NCBI GenBank assembly: GCA_004431415.1
Contig: QPMI01000477.1
Location: 434,001-498,000 of the forward strand
From: Cyanophora paradoxa
Lineage: Eukaryota; Glaucocystophyceae; Cyanophorales; Cyanophoraceae
Length of the DNA: 64,000 nt
Reading direction: 5' to 3'
The notes below the pieces were generated by a model. The model searched no databases and had not been told where the DNA came from. It worked only from the letters and a program-made list of their open reading frames with translations. How positions within the stretch are numbered: the first letter of the stretch is position 1; every line of letters begins with the position of its first letter. The position numbers and the translations under genes are program-made. This document shows, in pieces, positions 10,801-20,687 of this stretch.

Positions 10801-13800
10801 TGCATACGCCTACCCGGGCGATCTGTGGAGCATCCTCGCGCTGGCGCTCGGCCCGTCGGCGGCGCAGGCGGACGGCTCGTCGGCCCTCGAGTGCGAGCGG
10901 GCGTGGGCCCCCGCCGACGGCGCCCTCGACTGCACCTTCAGCCCGCGGCGCGGCAACGCTCCCATCGCCGTCGAGGCCGCCGCGTGAGCCGCCTCGCTTT
11001 CGCGCAGGCCGCCCTGCAGCCGATCGACGGCTCCCGCGCGCAGATTCGCGGTGCAGCTGACGAGCGGCGAGGCGAGCCGGACGGTGTTCCTGTCGGGGGC
11101 GAGCGCGTCGTCGTTCGCGTTCTCGGTGCCGGTGGCGGGCGTGCTCGGCCGGGCGCAGCTGCACGCGTACCTCACGGCGACAGGGCGCGTCGTGGGCCGC
11201 CCGCTCGACGTCGAGGCCGTCGGTGCAAAGCCGCCATGCCTCACAGGCCGAGCGGCAGCCGAATCATTGAACGATGGGCCCGCGCGCAGAGAGCCCGGAC
11301 AGCACGTCGGAGCTCGACTGCGGGGCGCGGCTGCGAGCCCCCGGCCGACCGGTCCAATGCAGTGCGCTCGCCCGTCTTGAAACCGAACCGTGCGTGGCCA
11401 GAGTGCCGACACCACGCCGCGCAGCGCTGTACCCGCGGTCGATGGGGCGGGCGGTCGCGGTCGAGTCGGAGCGCGTGCTGGTGAGTGGCGTGAACGGGAC
11501 CGCGCAGCTGCAGCTGGCGGCGGGAGGCGCGGGCGCCAGCCTGGCGGGCGCTGGAGGCGTCGGGATCACATTAATATTCTGGCCGTCCACGGGGCCGAAC
11601 TCAAACACGAGTGGCGGGGCGGTGCGGGCGTTCGTGGGATCGGCGGCGCTGTACAGCGAGTTCGTCTTCTTCGGTACGTATACGCCCGTCAGGCGCCGCC
11701 CTCGTTGTTGGATGGGTGTTTTGCGGCGGGGCGCGCACGCGAATCCGTTCCCTCACCGTTCTTTGCCTGTGCAGAGATGAACATGTACATGACCGCGAAA
11801 CCGAGCCCCGCCGCTGCGGGCAGCAACACAACGGCACCGCCGACGTCGGCATCGCCCTCGCCAGTCGTGCGCCCCTGATCGTTGCGGTCGGCGACTGTGC
11901 TCGCGCCCCCTCACTCGATTCGCAGCCGTCGCCGTCGCCCGCGGGAGCGCCGGCGCCCAGCGCCACGCCCGCGCACGTCCCCGTCCCACCGCCGACGCCT
12001 GCACCAGCTCCGTCGCCAGCTGTGAACGCCTCTGTGTGCCGGGGAAATGCTGCGACGAGCTTGCTTCGACATTGAGGGAAGCATGATGCGATTTCGCGCA
12101 GGCGTCTGCAGGGGGAGACGATGCATACGCCTACCCGGGCGATCTGTGGAGCATCCTCGCGCTGGAGCTCGGCCCGTCGGCGGCGCAGGCGGACGGCACG
12201 TCGGCCCTCGAGTGCGAGCGGGCGTGGGCCCCCGCCGACGGCGCCCTCGACTGCACCTTCAGTCCGCGGCGCGGCAACGCTCCCATCGCCGTCGAGGCCG
12301 CCGCGTGCGCCGCCCGCCCTCGCGCAGGCCGCCCTGCAGTCAATTGACGGCTTCCCGCGCCCAGGTTCGCGGTGCAGCTGACGAGCGGCGAGGCGAGCCG
12401 GACGGTGTTCCTGTCGGGGGCGAGCGCGTCGTCGTTCGCGTTCTCGGTGCCGGTGGCGGGCGTGCTCGGCCGGGCGCAGCTGCGCGCGTACCTCGCGGCG
12501 ACGGGGCGCGTCGTGGGCCGCTCGCTCGACGTCGAGACCGTCGGTGCGGAGCCGCCCTGCAGCTGCATCACAGACCAAATGACAGCCGAATCGTTGACGA
12601 CGGGCCCGCGCGCAGAGAGTCCCGACAGCACGTCGGAGCTCGACTGCGGGGCGCGGCTGCGAGCCCCCGGCCAGCCGGTCCAATGCAGTGCGCGCGCCCA
12701 TCTCGAAACCGAACCGTGCGTGGCCAGAGTGCCGACACCACGCCGCGCAGCGCTGTACCCGCGGTCGATGGGGCGGGCGGTCGCGGTCGAGTCGGAGCAG
12801 GTGCTGGTGAGCGGCGTGAACGGGACCGCGCAGCTGCAGCCGGCGGCGGGAGGCGCGGGCGCCAGCCTGACGGGCGCTGGAGGCGTCGGGATAACGTTCC
12901 GGCCAAGCAGCGCCGCGGGGGCGAACGCGAGCGGCGGGGCGGTGCGGGCATTCGTGGGATCGGCGGCGCTGTACAGCGAGTTCGTCTTCTTCGGTATGTA
13001 TACGCGCGTCAGGCCCCGCCATCCTGGCCATGGCCCATGGCCGGATGGGACTTAGTTTTGCGGCGGGGCGTGCTCGAATCCGATCTCTGACCGTTTTTCG
13101 CCTGTGCAGAGCTGAACATGTACATGGCCGCGAAACCGAGCCCCGCCGCTGCGGGCAGCAACGCAACGGCGCCGTCGACGTCGGCAACGCCCTCGCCCTC
13201 GCCAAGCCAGCACCTAGCTACAGAGCCGTCGGCAACGGCAAGCCCGACCGCGTCCCCATCAAGCACAGCGCTAGCAAGCCCGTCGCCGTCGCCGAGCCTG
13301 CAGGCAGAGCTGTCGGCGACGGCAAGCCCGACCGCGTCTCCGTCGAGCACAGCGCTAGCAAGCCCGTCGCCGTCGCCGAGCCTGCAGCCAGAGCTGTCGG
13401 CGACGGCAAGCCCGACCGCGTCTCCGTCAGGCACAGCGAGCCCGTCGCCGTCGCCGAGCCTGCAGCCAGAGCCATCGGCGACGGCAAGCCCGACCGCGTC
13501 TCCATCGATCACAGCGCTAGCAAGCCCGCGGCCGTCGCCGTCGCCGAGCCTGCAGGCAGAGCTGTCGGCAACGGCAAGCCCGACCGCGTCTCCGTCGAGC
13601 ACAGCGCTTGCAAGCCCGTCGCCGTCGCCGCGCCTGCAGCCAGAGCCATCGGCGACGGCAAGCCCGACCGCGTCTCCGTCGAGCACAGCGCTAGCAAGCC
13701 CGTCGCCGTCGCCGAGCCTGCAGCCAGAGCTGTCGGCGACGGCAAGCCCGACCGCGTCTCCGTCAGGCACAGCGAGCCCGTCGCCCTCGCCAAGCCTGCA

Positions 13801-16800
13801 GTCCGAGCCATCGGCGACGGCAAGCCCGACCGCGTCTCCGTCGGGCACAGTGAGCCCGTCGCCGTCGCCAAGCCTGCAGTCCGAGCCGTCGGCGACGGCA
13901 AGCCCGACCGCATCTCCAACCAGCGCAGCGAGCCCGTCGCCGCCGCCAAGCCTGCAGCTGCAGGCAGAGCCGTCGGCAACGGCAAGCCCGACCGCGTCTC
14001 CATCGAGCTTGAGCACAGCGAGCCCGTCGCCGTCGCCGAGCCTGCAGGCAGAGCCGTCGGCAACGGCAAGCCCGACCGCGTCTCCGTCGAGCACAGCGAG
14101 CCCGTCGCCGTCGGCAACAGCAAGCCCGTCGCCGTCGGCAACGGCAAGCCCGACCGCGTCTCCGTCGAGCACAGCGAGCCCGTCGCCGTCGGCAACAGCA
14201 AGCCCGTCGCCGTCGGCAACTGCAAGCCCGACCGTGTCTCCATCAAGCACAGCGAGCCCGTCGCCGTCGGCAACAGCAAGCCCGTCGCCGTCGGCAACGG
14301 CAAGCCCGACCGCGTCTCCGTCGAGCACAGCGAGCCCGTCGCCGTCGGCAACAGCAAGCCCGTCGCCGTCGGCAACTGCGAGCCCGACCGTGTCTCCATC
14401 AAGCACAGCAAGCCCGTCGCCGTCGGCAACAGCAAGCCCGTCGCCGTCGGCAACTGCAAGCCCGACCGCGTCTCCATCAAGCACAGCAAGCCCGTCGCCA
14501 TCGGCAACAGCAAGCCCGTCGCCGTCGGCAACTGCAAGCCCGACCGCGTCTCCGTCGAGCACAGCGAGCCCGTCGCCGTCGGCAGCAGCAAGCCCGTCGC
14601 CGTCGGCAACGGCAAGCCCGACCGTGTCTCCATCAAGCACAGCAAGCCCGTCGCCGTCTCCAAGCGCGAAACCGTCGGCGACGGCAAGCCCGACCGCGTC
14701 TCCATCGAGCACACCGAAACCGAGCCCCTCGCCCTCTCATCAGCTGAACGTGAAATTGAAGCCGACACCGTCATCGTCGCCACTTCCGCATCCACCAACT
14801 CCGTCCGCGTCCCCGTCGAGCGTGCCTCTCGCGAACGGTGCTTTGCTTGCTTCCTCTCTCCAAGCTTTTGCAAGCTTGGTTTTTAAATATGAACATTCTA
14901 ACTTGCTTTACGTGGTCATGGGTTGTAGTGTGTGGTCTGCAACTGCAGCCCGCATCTCTCCAGGCACGCCTTGTGGGGATCGATAAGGTCGAGGTTTCCT
15001 GGAGCCCTGCGGTCGCGGAGCCCCCGTCCGGCTGCTCTTCCCTTGTTGTCGGTCTGTTCGCGACGGGCGGCGCGTCCTCGCCTGCCGCCGCTGCTGCGCG
15101 GTGGCTCTCGGCGCCCCTTTGGACGTACAAGACGCCCGTGTTCCGCCTGTCCCTGTCGGATGCCGCTCGCATCGACGCCGGCGTGCTTTACATCGTCCGC
15201 GTTGTCGCCGAGTCGTTTGGTGGCGGCGACGGGCGTGATCCCAAGGCGCCGCCGCTCCCTTCCACTGTCTTGGAGTTTCCGCGTGCGTGGCATTTTAATT
15301 TCTGCGATAATTGCGCATGCGTTCAATCTGAGATTCATGACGACGTGGAATCTGCTTGCATTCACAGTGACAGAGCCAAGGACAGCAGCTGCTTCGTACA
15401 CGGTCCGCGCGACCGAAATCGGGACCGGGTGGCTTAACCTTGTGTGGGGTGCGCCATCGTATCGGCTCGCAAACAAGGAACAGTTTTGCTCAATTCCGTG
15501 CAGAGTCCTTTGCTTTCAGTGAGGGTGCGTTCGGCGGCGCGCGGCCCGCGTCGGGATCTGGATCTGAGGCCGGCGCACTCGTCTTTGGGGCGGGTTGGGC
15601 CGAACCGCGCTTCACGGTCACCCTCTCCTCATCGGACGGCGCGCCACGATCGTGGGAGGGCCTCGCGGGCGCCGCGCACAACGCGACGGGTCTGCAACCC
15701 GGGGCGACGTACGGCGTGGCGGTGCGGCAGGGCTGGGTCGGCCTCTCGGAGTCGTTCCTCCTCGACAGCATACTTGCCCGCACCGCGTCGCAGACGGGTG
15801 AACTTTGATATTAATCTCGCTTGAAATATCTGGGAGTTCTGCTTACTTGGACGACAGGCAACGCGACGGCGTCGGCCGTCGAGATCAGCTTGACGCTGCT
15901 CTTCTCCGACGCGGAGCTGGCGGACCTCGTCGAAGTCGATCCGGACGCGAATTCCAACGCGAATTCCAACTCCAACGCCAACTCCAACGCGAATTCGAAC
16001 GGAAATTCGAAAGGCAACGCCGGCGCTGGATCCAACTCGAACGCGGGCGCGAATTCGAAGGCGGAAACCGCACCAAGCGCTGTTGCCTTCACAATTACGT
16101 TCGACCTGCCCTGCTCCAGCCTTTCCGTGTGCCTTTCTTATCCATGTCGGGTATTTTATATATTTATTTATATCTCCGCGCAGGGCTCCCTGGCGAAACG
16201 AATGGTGCAATCGCTGACAGAGACGCTGGAGCTGGAGGCGGGGCAGCTCCGCTTCACCGGCATCCGCTGCGTCGCCGCCGCCTCACGCGCCCGCCGCCTT
16301 GCCGCCGGCGCCGCTGCGGGCGGCGACCGCGTGCTGGCGGACTTCGTCGCGCGCGCCTCGGCGGAGGTGCAGTCGGCCGGCGCCGCGTCGACGGCGGCGG
16401 AGCTGCAGCGCATCGAAACGGCTCTGGCGGCGCCCGAAGTCGCCAAGAGCCTCGCCGAGGGCGGCGCCCCCGTCGTCCAGCTCGCCGTCAAGCCGGCGGC
16501 GACAGCGGCGCCCGCCTCCGCCCCTGCGGACTCGGCTTCTTCTTCTTCTGCGCCGACGTCGAAGCCCTCACAGACATCGTTATCGGATTCGGGCTCCGGC
16601 GGGCTGCCCCTCGCGGTCGTCGCTGGCGCGGCGGGCGGTGGAGCGGCTCTAGTGGCGGCCGTCATCGCAGCCGTCGTCCTCCGTCGCCGGCGGGCCGCCC
16701 GTCGTCGGCGTGGCTCCATTTCAGAGCTCGAGCCCCAGCCACTTTCCACAGCCGTTGCGGACGGGGCGCACAGGATGGAAGATGAAACGCCAGAGCCGGC

Positions 16801-17943
16801 AGGGGTTCGCTGGGCCCAGCCGTCGCCGCGCTTGAGTTTGGAGGTGAAGATCGGGGCCGGCATCGGCCGCGATCGCGAAGACGCGCCGGGTTCCGTCGAG
16901 AAAAACAGATTCGAAGCGAAGAAAACCACAAGCGCGACGACGACGACGCCTACCGCGAAACCGACGGCGGGTCGGGGCAGGGCCCCGAATTCGCGAACGA
17001 AGCTCACGGTCCAGCTGACGCCGCCCACGGCCGCCCACGCCTTCAGCTTCGTCGCGCCCCCGCAGCAGCGAGAGTCCCCGCGAAGGCCCGGGACGCTCGA
17101 TCGCGAGCTCGAAAGCGAGCCGGACGTCGACGTCGACGTCGATCTCAAGGATCCGGAGCCCGCGACATCGCCGTCGACGGGGATCCGGATCCGGAGCTCG
17201 AGCTCGAGGAATGCACAGCCGGCTGGCCATGGCACCGCGCCCGCCGACACGGGTCCGGGCTGCATCCAATCTCTCGAAAAGTTTGACGAGCCTCCATACG
17301 CCTCCGGATCCGCCCCCGCCGCCAATACCTCTCCAAATTCTTCGGCGTCGGTCTCGAACTCGGAACGCGCACGGAGGCTCGCGGGCAGGCTGCCGCCCCT
17401 CGCGATCGCGGTCCAGGGCCAGCTGCAGGGCCAGAGTCCGGGTAGAAGCGCGAGCCCCGCTTCGGGCCCCGCGCTGCCTCCGAAGCCCACCTACGTCTCC
17501 GGCGCAGCCAACGTAAACTTAAGCTTTAACCAGGGCGCATCAGACGTCCCCTGTTCTCCAGGTCGCCTCGCCCAAGTGCGCCGCCTGCATCGATTAGCAC
17601 TACTCCCCGACTCGGATTCAAAATGATCGTTATCTTTCCGCGGCAGGTACGGGGCCAACCCTCGATCGAGCGCGAGGCAGAGTCGCAGTCCGCGAGCGCA
17701 GACAAGTCGAAGCAGGGCGCTCAGCCGCGGACAGGCCGGGGAGCCGTGGCTCAACCCCGCGGCCGGGGCCTCGTTCCCCCTCCACCCAAGGGGGGCGCCC
17801 CGGATCCAGCAGCAGAGTCGGTTCCAGAGCCCGCACGATCCGTCAGCCCCGGGGGGCGCTCGCGCGGCCTGCAGGTTGGGGCCGAAATCGAGGCCTTGCC
17901 TGGCGCAATCGAAGTCGACGTCGCCCCTCGGATTTATATCTAA
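7806..17943 (+). CDS. Large receptor-like type I membrane protein with amplified Ig-like modules
   Basis: This is a multi-exon gene for a surface protein. The 5' end is uncertain: an ATG at 7806 opens a frame with a basic start and a hydrophobic run (LAVSIVSLIAIISLC) that could be a signal peptide, but its link to the first sure exon (8135-8328) is not resolved. Four modules follow (8135-13109), each with two Ig-like domains and a Pro-rich linker. Next are one long exon (13110-14878) for a Ser/Pro/Thr stalk, exon 14949-15292, and exons 15368-15448, 15504-15797, 15858-16126 and 16184-17512 with FN3-like and SEA-like segments, one membrane helix (about 16601-16675) and a basic stop-transfer run. 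An in-phase last exon 17647-17943 ends at TAA; without that splice the protein would stop at 17626. Phases agree at the junctions I checked. An adhesion or sensing role is inferred; the ligand is unknown. Confidence 0.7.
8135..13109 (+). repeat. Four tandem 1.32 kb exon-intron modules
   Basis: Module starts (first base of exon A) are 8135, 9464, 10781 and 12102, giving periods of 1329, 1317 and 1321. Each module has six exons. In module 1 these are A 8135-8328, B 8389-8567, C 8642-8713, D 8785-9033, E 9137-9225 (or 9228) and F 9288-9383. A+B form one Ig-like domain and C+D another. Both show Cys, about 13 residues, then C-T-x-x-P-R (DCTFSPRRG; QCTLYPRSMG). E+F are a Pro/Ser/Ala linker. Introns are repeated along with the exons, and modules 2 and 3 are almost identical. 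In module 4, exon E runs directly into the minisatellite. Module 2 exon F lacks one C near 10636, which would shift its frame. Confidence 0.9.
13200..14715 (+). repeat. Ser/Pro/Thr/Ala-coding minisatellite
   Basis: This is a tandem array inside one exon. The right part (about 14030-14640) has a regular 78-bp unit, seen as the same word at 14081, 14159 and 14237, and encodes repeats of SPSPSATASPTASPSST type. The left part has longer, variable units with inserts such as LQPEL and LQAEP. The coding frame is fixed by flanking splice sites: exon E starts at 13110, and the donor at 14879 and acceptor at 14948 join it in phase to the FN3-like exon. The peptide would be an extended, probably heavily O-glycosylated stalk, by analogy with Ser/Pro-rich algal wall proteins. 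The other long open frames across the array are by-products of the repeat. Confidence 0.9.
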
Positions 17944-18758
17944 TTTGAGGCCCAAAAATTGAATCCGCAGCTCGCCGCGCCTCGTTTACTCTTGCGCCTG
18001 CAGCTGATCGTTGCAGCTGCAGCTGCTGATCACAAATCATTGAATATGTATTAATCCTCGGATTCGAATGTAGTGCCCCCGATTGCGAATTCATCCTCGA
18101 ATGATCGCAATCATGGGTTCGACGTCTGCGATCATGATCATGACGTGAAGAGAGAGGCCGCCAGCCGCGATGAAGCCTAGCTATAGGCCTAGGCCTGCCG
18201 CTGCCCGCGGCCGGCCACAGCTGCAGCGCGCGCTCTGGTCGAAGATCCAGGCCCGGGGACCCGCCCTGTTTTAGCTTTACTAAGTTAGCTAGCTTCTAAC
18301 TTTAGATTTAGATTTAGATCTAACTTTTGGAACCTACTAGTACGGCCCAGCTGCAGCCCATAGCTGGGCCTGCTGCGGTGCAGCTGGCTGCACTGGCCAT
18401 GGCCATATATGCATGCCATGATGGGCTGCAGCTGAGCAATATTAATGGTCTCAGGCCCCTAAATTAAAGACCGTCGGACTTCAAGGCTTGAACGGAGGAC
18501 GGCGCCCGGCGGGCCGGCGGCGGCCGGCCCCCTGGACGGGTCAGCGTGCGAAATTCATGATCAGTCAGCGCTAGAGCTGGCGCGAAATTCGAGCTCCAAG
18601 CCGCGGGCCGGGGCGGCTTGATCAAGCCATCGAGCCGCCAGGAAAAGCTCAATTGCAAGCTCAAGCCCGCCGCGCCCGATCGATATCCGAGCGCGAACGC
18701 GGCCCTAGGCCTGGGATCGCCAGAGAGCATGCATTCGCGCCGTGGTGGCAGCGCGCCG
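17944..18758. other. Intergenic spacer, palindrome-rich (copy 2)
   Basis: Apart from run lengths this matches 2620-3429 and has the same CAGCTG/CTGCAG clusters, CATGATCATGA word and TTTAGATTTAGAT stretch. It separates the receptor stop from the clamp-like gene start on the same strand. No gene is seen. It should hold the 3' end of the receptor transcript and the promoter of the clamp-like gene. Confidence 0.55.
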
Positions 18759-20290
18759 ATGCTCGACTGCACGCTTGCGACTGGGGCCGCGCACGCGCTC
18801 GCCGCGCTCGTGCAGCTCGTCAGCGCCGAGTTCAGCAGCAGCGCCGTCACGATGCGCTTCTTCAGCGACTCGAGCTCCAGCCACGGACTCGAGCTGCGGG
18901 TCATCAACGACGCTGCCACGTCCTTCTTCAAGGTACCGCGCGCGGCCCGAGCTTCCATGTCAGCTCTTCCGCGCACCCCTCACGCCGCACAAGCTCAGGA
19001 TGCACGACACGGCGTTCCGGCAATTCAGCATCGACAGCCCCACAGGCCTCGTCGGTACGCGCGGCGCAAGCGCGCGCGCGCCTGTCACGTAGCCGCTCAT
19101 TCGCCGTGCAGACGTCAGTGCGCTGCTCCGCACGCCTTGGGGCCTTCTTCAGCTCTTTAGTCTCTCCGCGCTCGCGCCCCCGCAGCCGTGAGCGCCGCGG
19201 ACCTGGCCCGCGTCTGCGCCACGGTGCGGCGGGAGGACGACGTGCGGCTCCAGGCGGGCCCGGAGTCGCTCAGCGTCTCCGTTCGGAAAGCGGGGAAGGG
19301 ATCCGCGCGGGGCCGAACCTCCGTCTACAAGCTCTCCCAGCTCGAGATCCTTGGCACCGGCCCGCGCCGCGCCGCCGCCCTGCTCCGATCCCCGCCGCGC
19401 ACCCGCGCGTCTCCACTAAGACCGCCCGCTGCCCGCGCCGCGTGCAGAGCCGATGTCCATCGACGTCCCGAGCGAGTTCTTCGAGGCCGAGGCCCTCATG
19501 CGTGCGCCGCCGTACCCCGGCTCCTCCTTCGCGTACCCCCCCCCCGAGACCCGTCCCCCCCCCCTCCAGCGGCCGACCTGCTGGGGGAGGTCTTCGCGGA
19601 GCTTCGGCCCCTCTCCGATGACGTCGTGATCCGCGTCGGGCCCGCGACCGTCGAGTTCGAGGGCGCGCCGTACCCCCCCACCCAATCCACCCCCATCCTC
19701 GGCCCCCTTCGCCTCGCTAGCCGCCCCGGTCTGGCCCGCAGCCCTTGGAACGAACCTCTCCGGGCGCGTTTCCATCGACGTGCCTACCCCCCCCCCCCCT
19801 CTCCGTATCGTACTTGATTCTCGTACCCCGCTTTGCCCGCAGGTTGGGACTGAGGTCCACGTCGCTATGTCGGGGAATCCCCCGCCCCCTGTGCACGTCA
19901 AGGCGCCCAGCCCGTACCCCCCGCGCGATCGCCCATGTACCCCGCTGAGCTCTTCCCCGCCTCCCCCGTGCAGTCCCGGCTGCTGAGGGGACCCGAGCGG
20001 ATGGCGAAGCTGGCTACCAACGCCCTCCTGCAGGCTCGACAGCTCTTTACATTTCTTAGCCCTCCGCCCGCCCTATTTCTGATAGCGAGCGCGCCCGTGG
20101 GCAGGTCGGGCCGGAGCGGCCGCTGGGCATCCTGTTCGAGGTACCCCCCGGGGCGGACGCGCACCTGTTCCTGGCCCCCCTCTCGAGGGAGGCCGAGGGC
20201 CCCGCGGGGCCCCCGTCCCCTTCCCAGGGGCCGCGCGCCACTGGCCCCGGGCCCGGGCCCGCAGGCGCAGGCGATGCCGACGGGGCGTAG
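18759..20290 (+). CDS. Divergent DNA sliding-clamp-like protein (PCNA / Rad1-Hus1-Rad9 superfamily)
   Basis: This is a spliced gene; the start MLDCTLATG resembles the start of clamp proteins. The first exon ends after HGLELRVINDAATSFFK, which resembles the clamp strand where PCNA has its DSSH motif. The next gives FRQFSIDSPTGLVG. The next (SAADLARVCATVRREDDVRL, then LSVSVRK) matches the clamp helix-strand pattern. Further on, IDVPSEFFEAEAL and LLGEVFAELRPLSDDVVIRV look like the start of the second clamp half, and RPLGILFEVPPGADAHLFLAPLSREAE resembles the PCNA or Hus1 C-terminus. Several introns begin GTACCCC and are C-rich, so exon joins in the second half are uncertain. If correct, it would encircle DNA in replication or checkpoint signalling. 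Similarity is weak, and which clamp subfamily it belongs to cannot be told. Confidence 0.45.
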
Positions 20291-20687
20291 GACTAAGCTT
20301 GAGCGCCCGCATCGCCGCGTCGGCCAAAGGATTTTGTCATTCAGTCAACAGACTCCAAAGCAATCCAAAGCAAGGGGGTTATGAGGCGTATGATACAGGG
20401 GCGGTCTCACTAGGTACAAAAGCTTTGCATGCGCTATTAAAAAGCAGAGGCGGGAGGAGAGGGGGTGTACATTGGACGGGCTGGTGCCGCCCAATCACGC
20501 TGCGGAGGTCTGAACTGCCGTATTTACGAAGCGGGAGGGAGGGTAACGAAGGTAAAGCAGGAAGGAAGGAAGAAGGGGGAAAGGCCGCTGCTGCTGCTGG
20601 TGGTGGTAAGGGCTAAGCCGGAGTTGGAATTCGATCCGGGGCGCGCATACGTATACGGGCCCGCCCCGGCCCCGCGCGCTACAAGCA
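20291..20687. other. Spacer between convergent genes (copy 2)
   Basis: This holds the 3' ends of the clamp-like gene (+) and the sigma gene (-). It has the same GGAAGGAAGGAAG and CTG/GTG triplet runs as copy 1, at about 20560-20610. No gene is seen. Confidence 0.55.

Noticed and set aside
13009-14712. 567-codon minus-strand frame with DGDGLAVLDGD-type repeats, resembling calcium-binding glycine/aspartate repeats
   Set aside because: It is the reverse reading of the Ser/Pro minisatellite. Repeat units lacking stops keep all such frames open, and the plus-strand frame is supported by in-phase splice sites on both sides.
13200-14715. Possible CRISPR array because of regular repeats
   Set aside because: Units are contiguous and coding with no unique spacers, and the host is a eukaryote. 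It is a coding minisatellite.
13030-14886. 618-codon plus-strand frame of EPVAVGNSKPVAVGN type
   Set aside because: Same array in another frame; it is not joined in phase to the flanking exons of the receptor gene.
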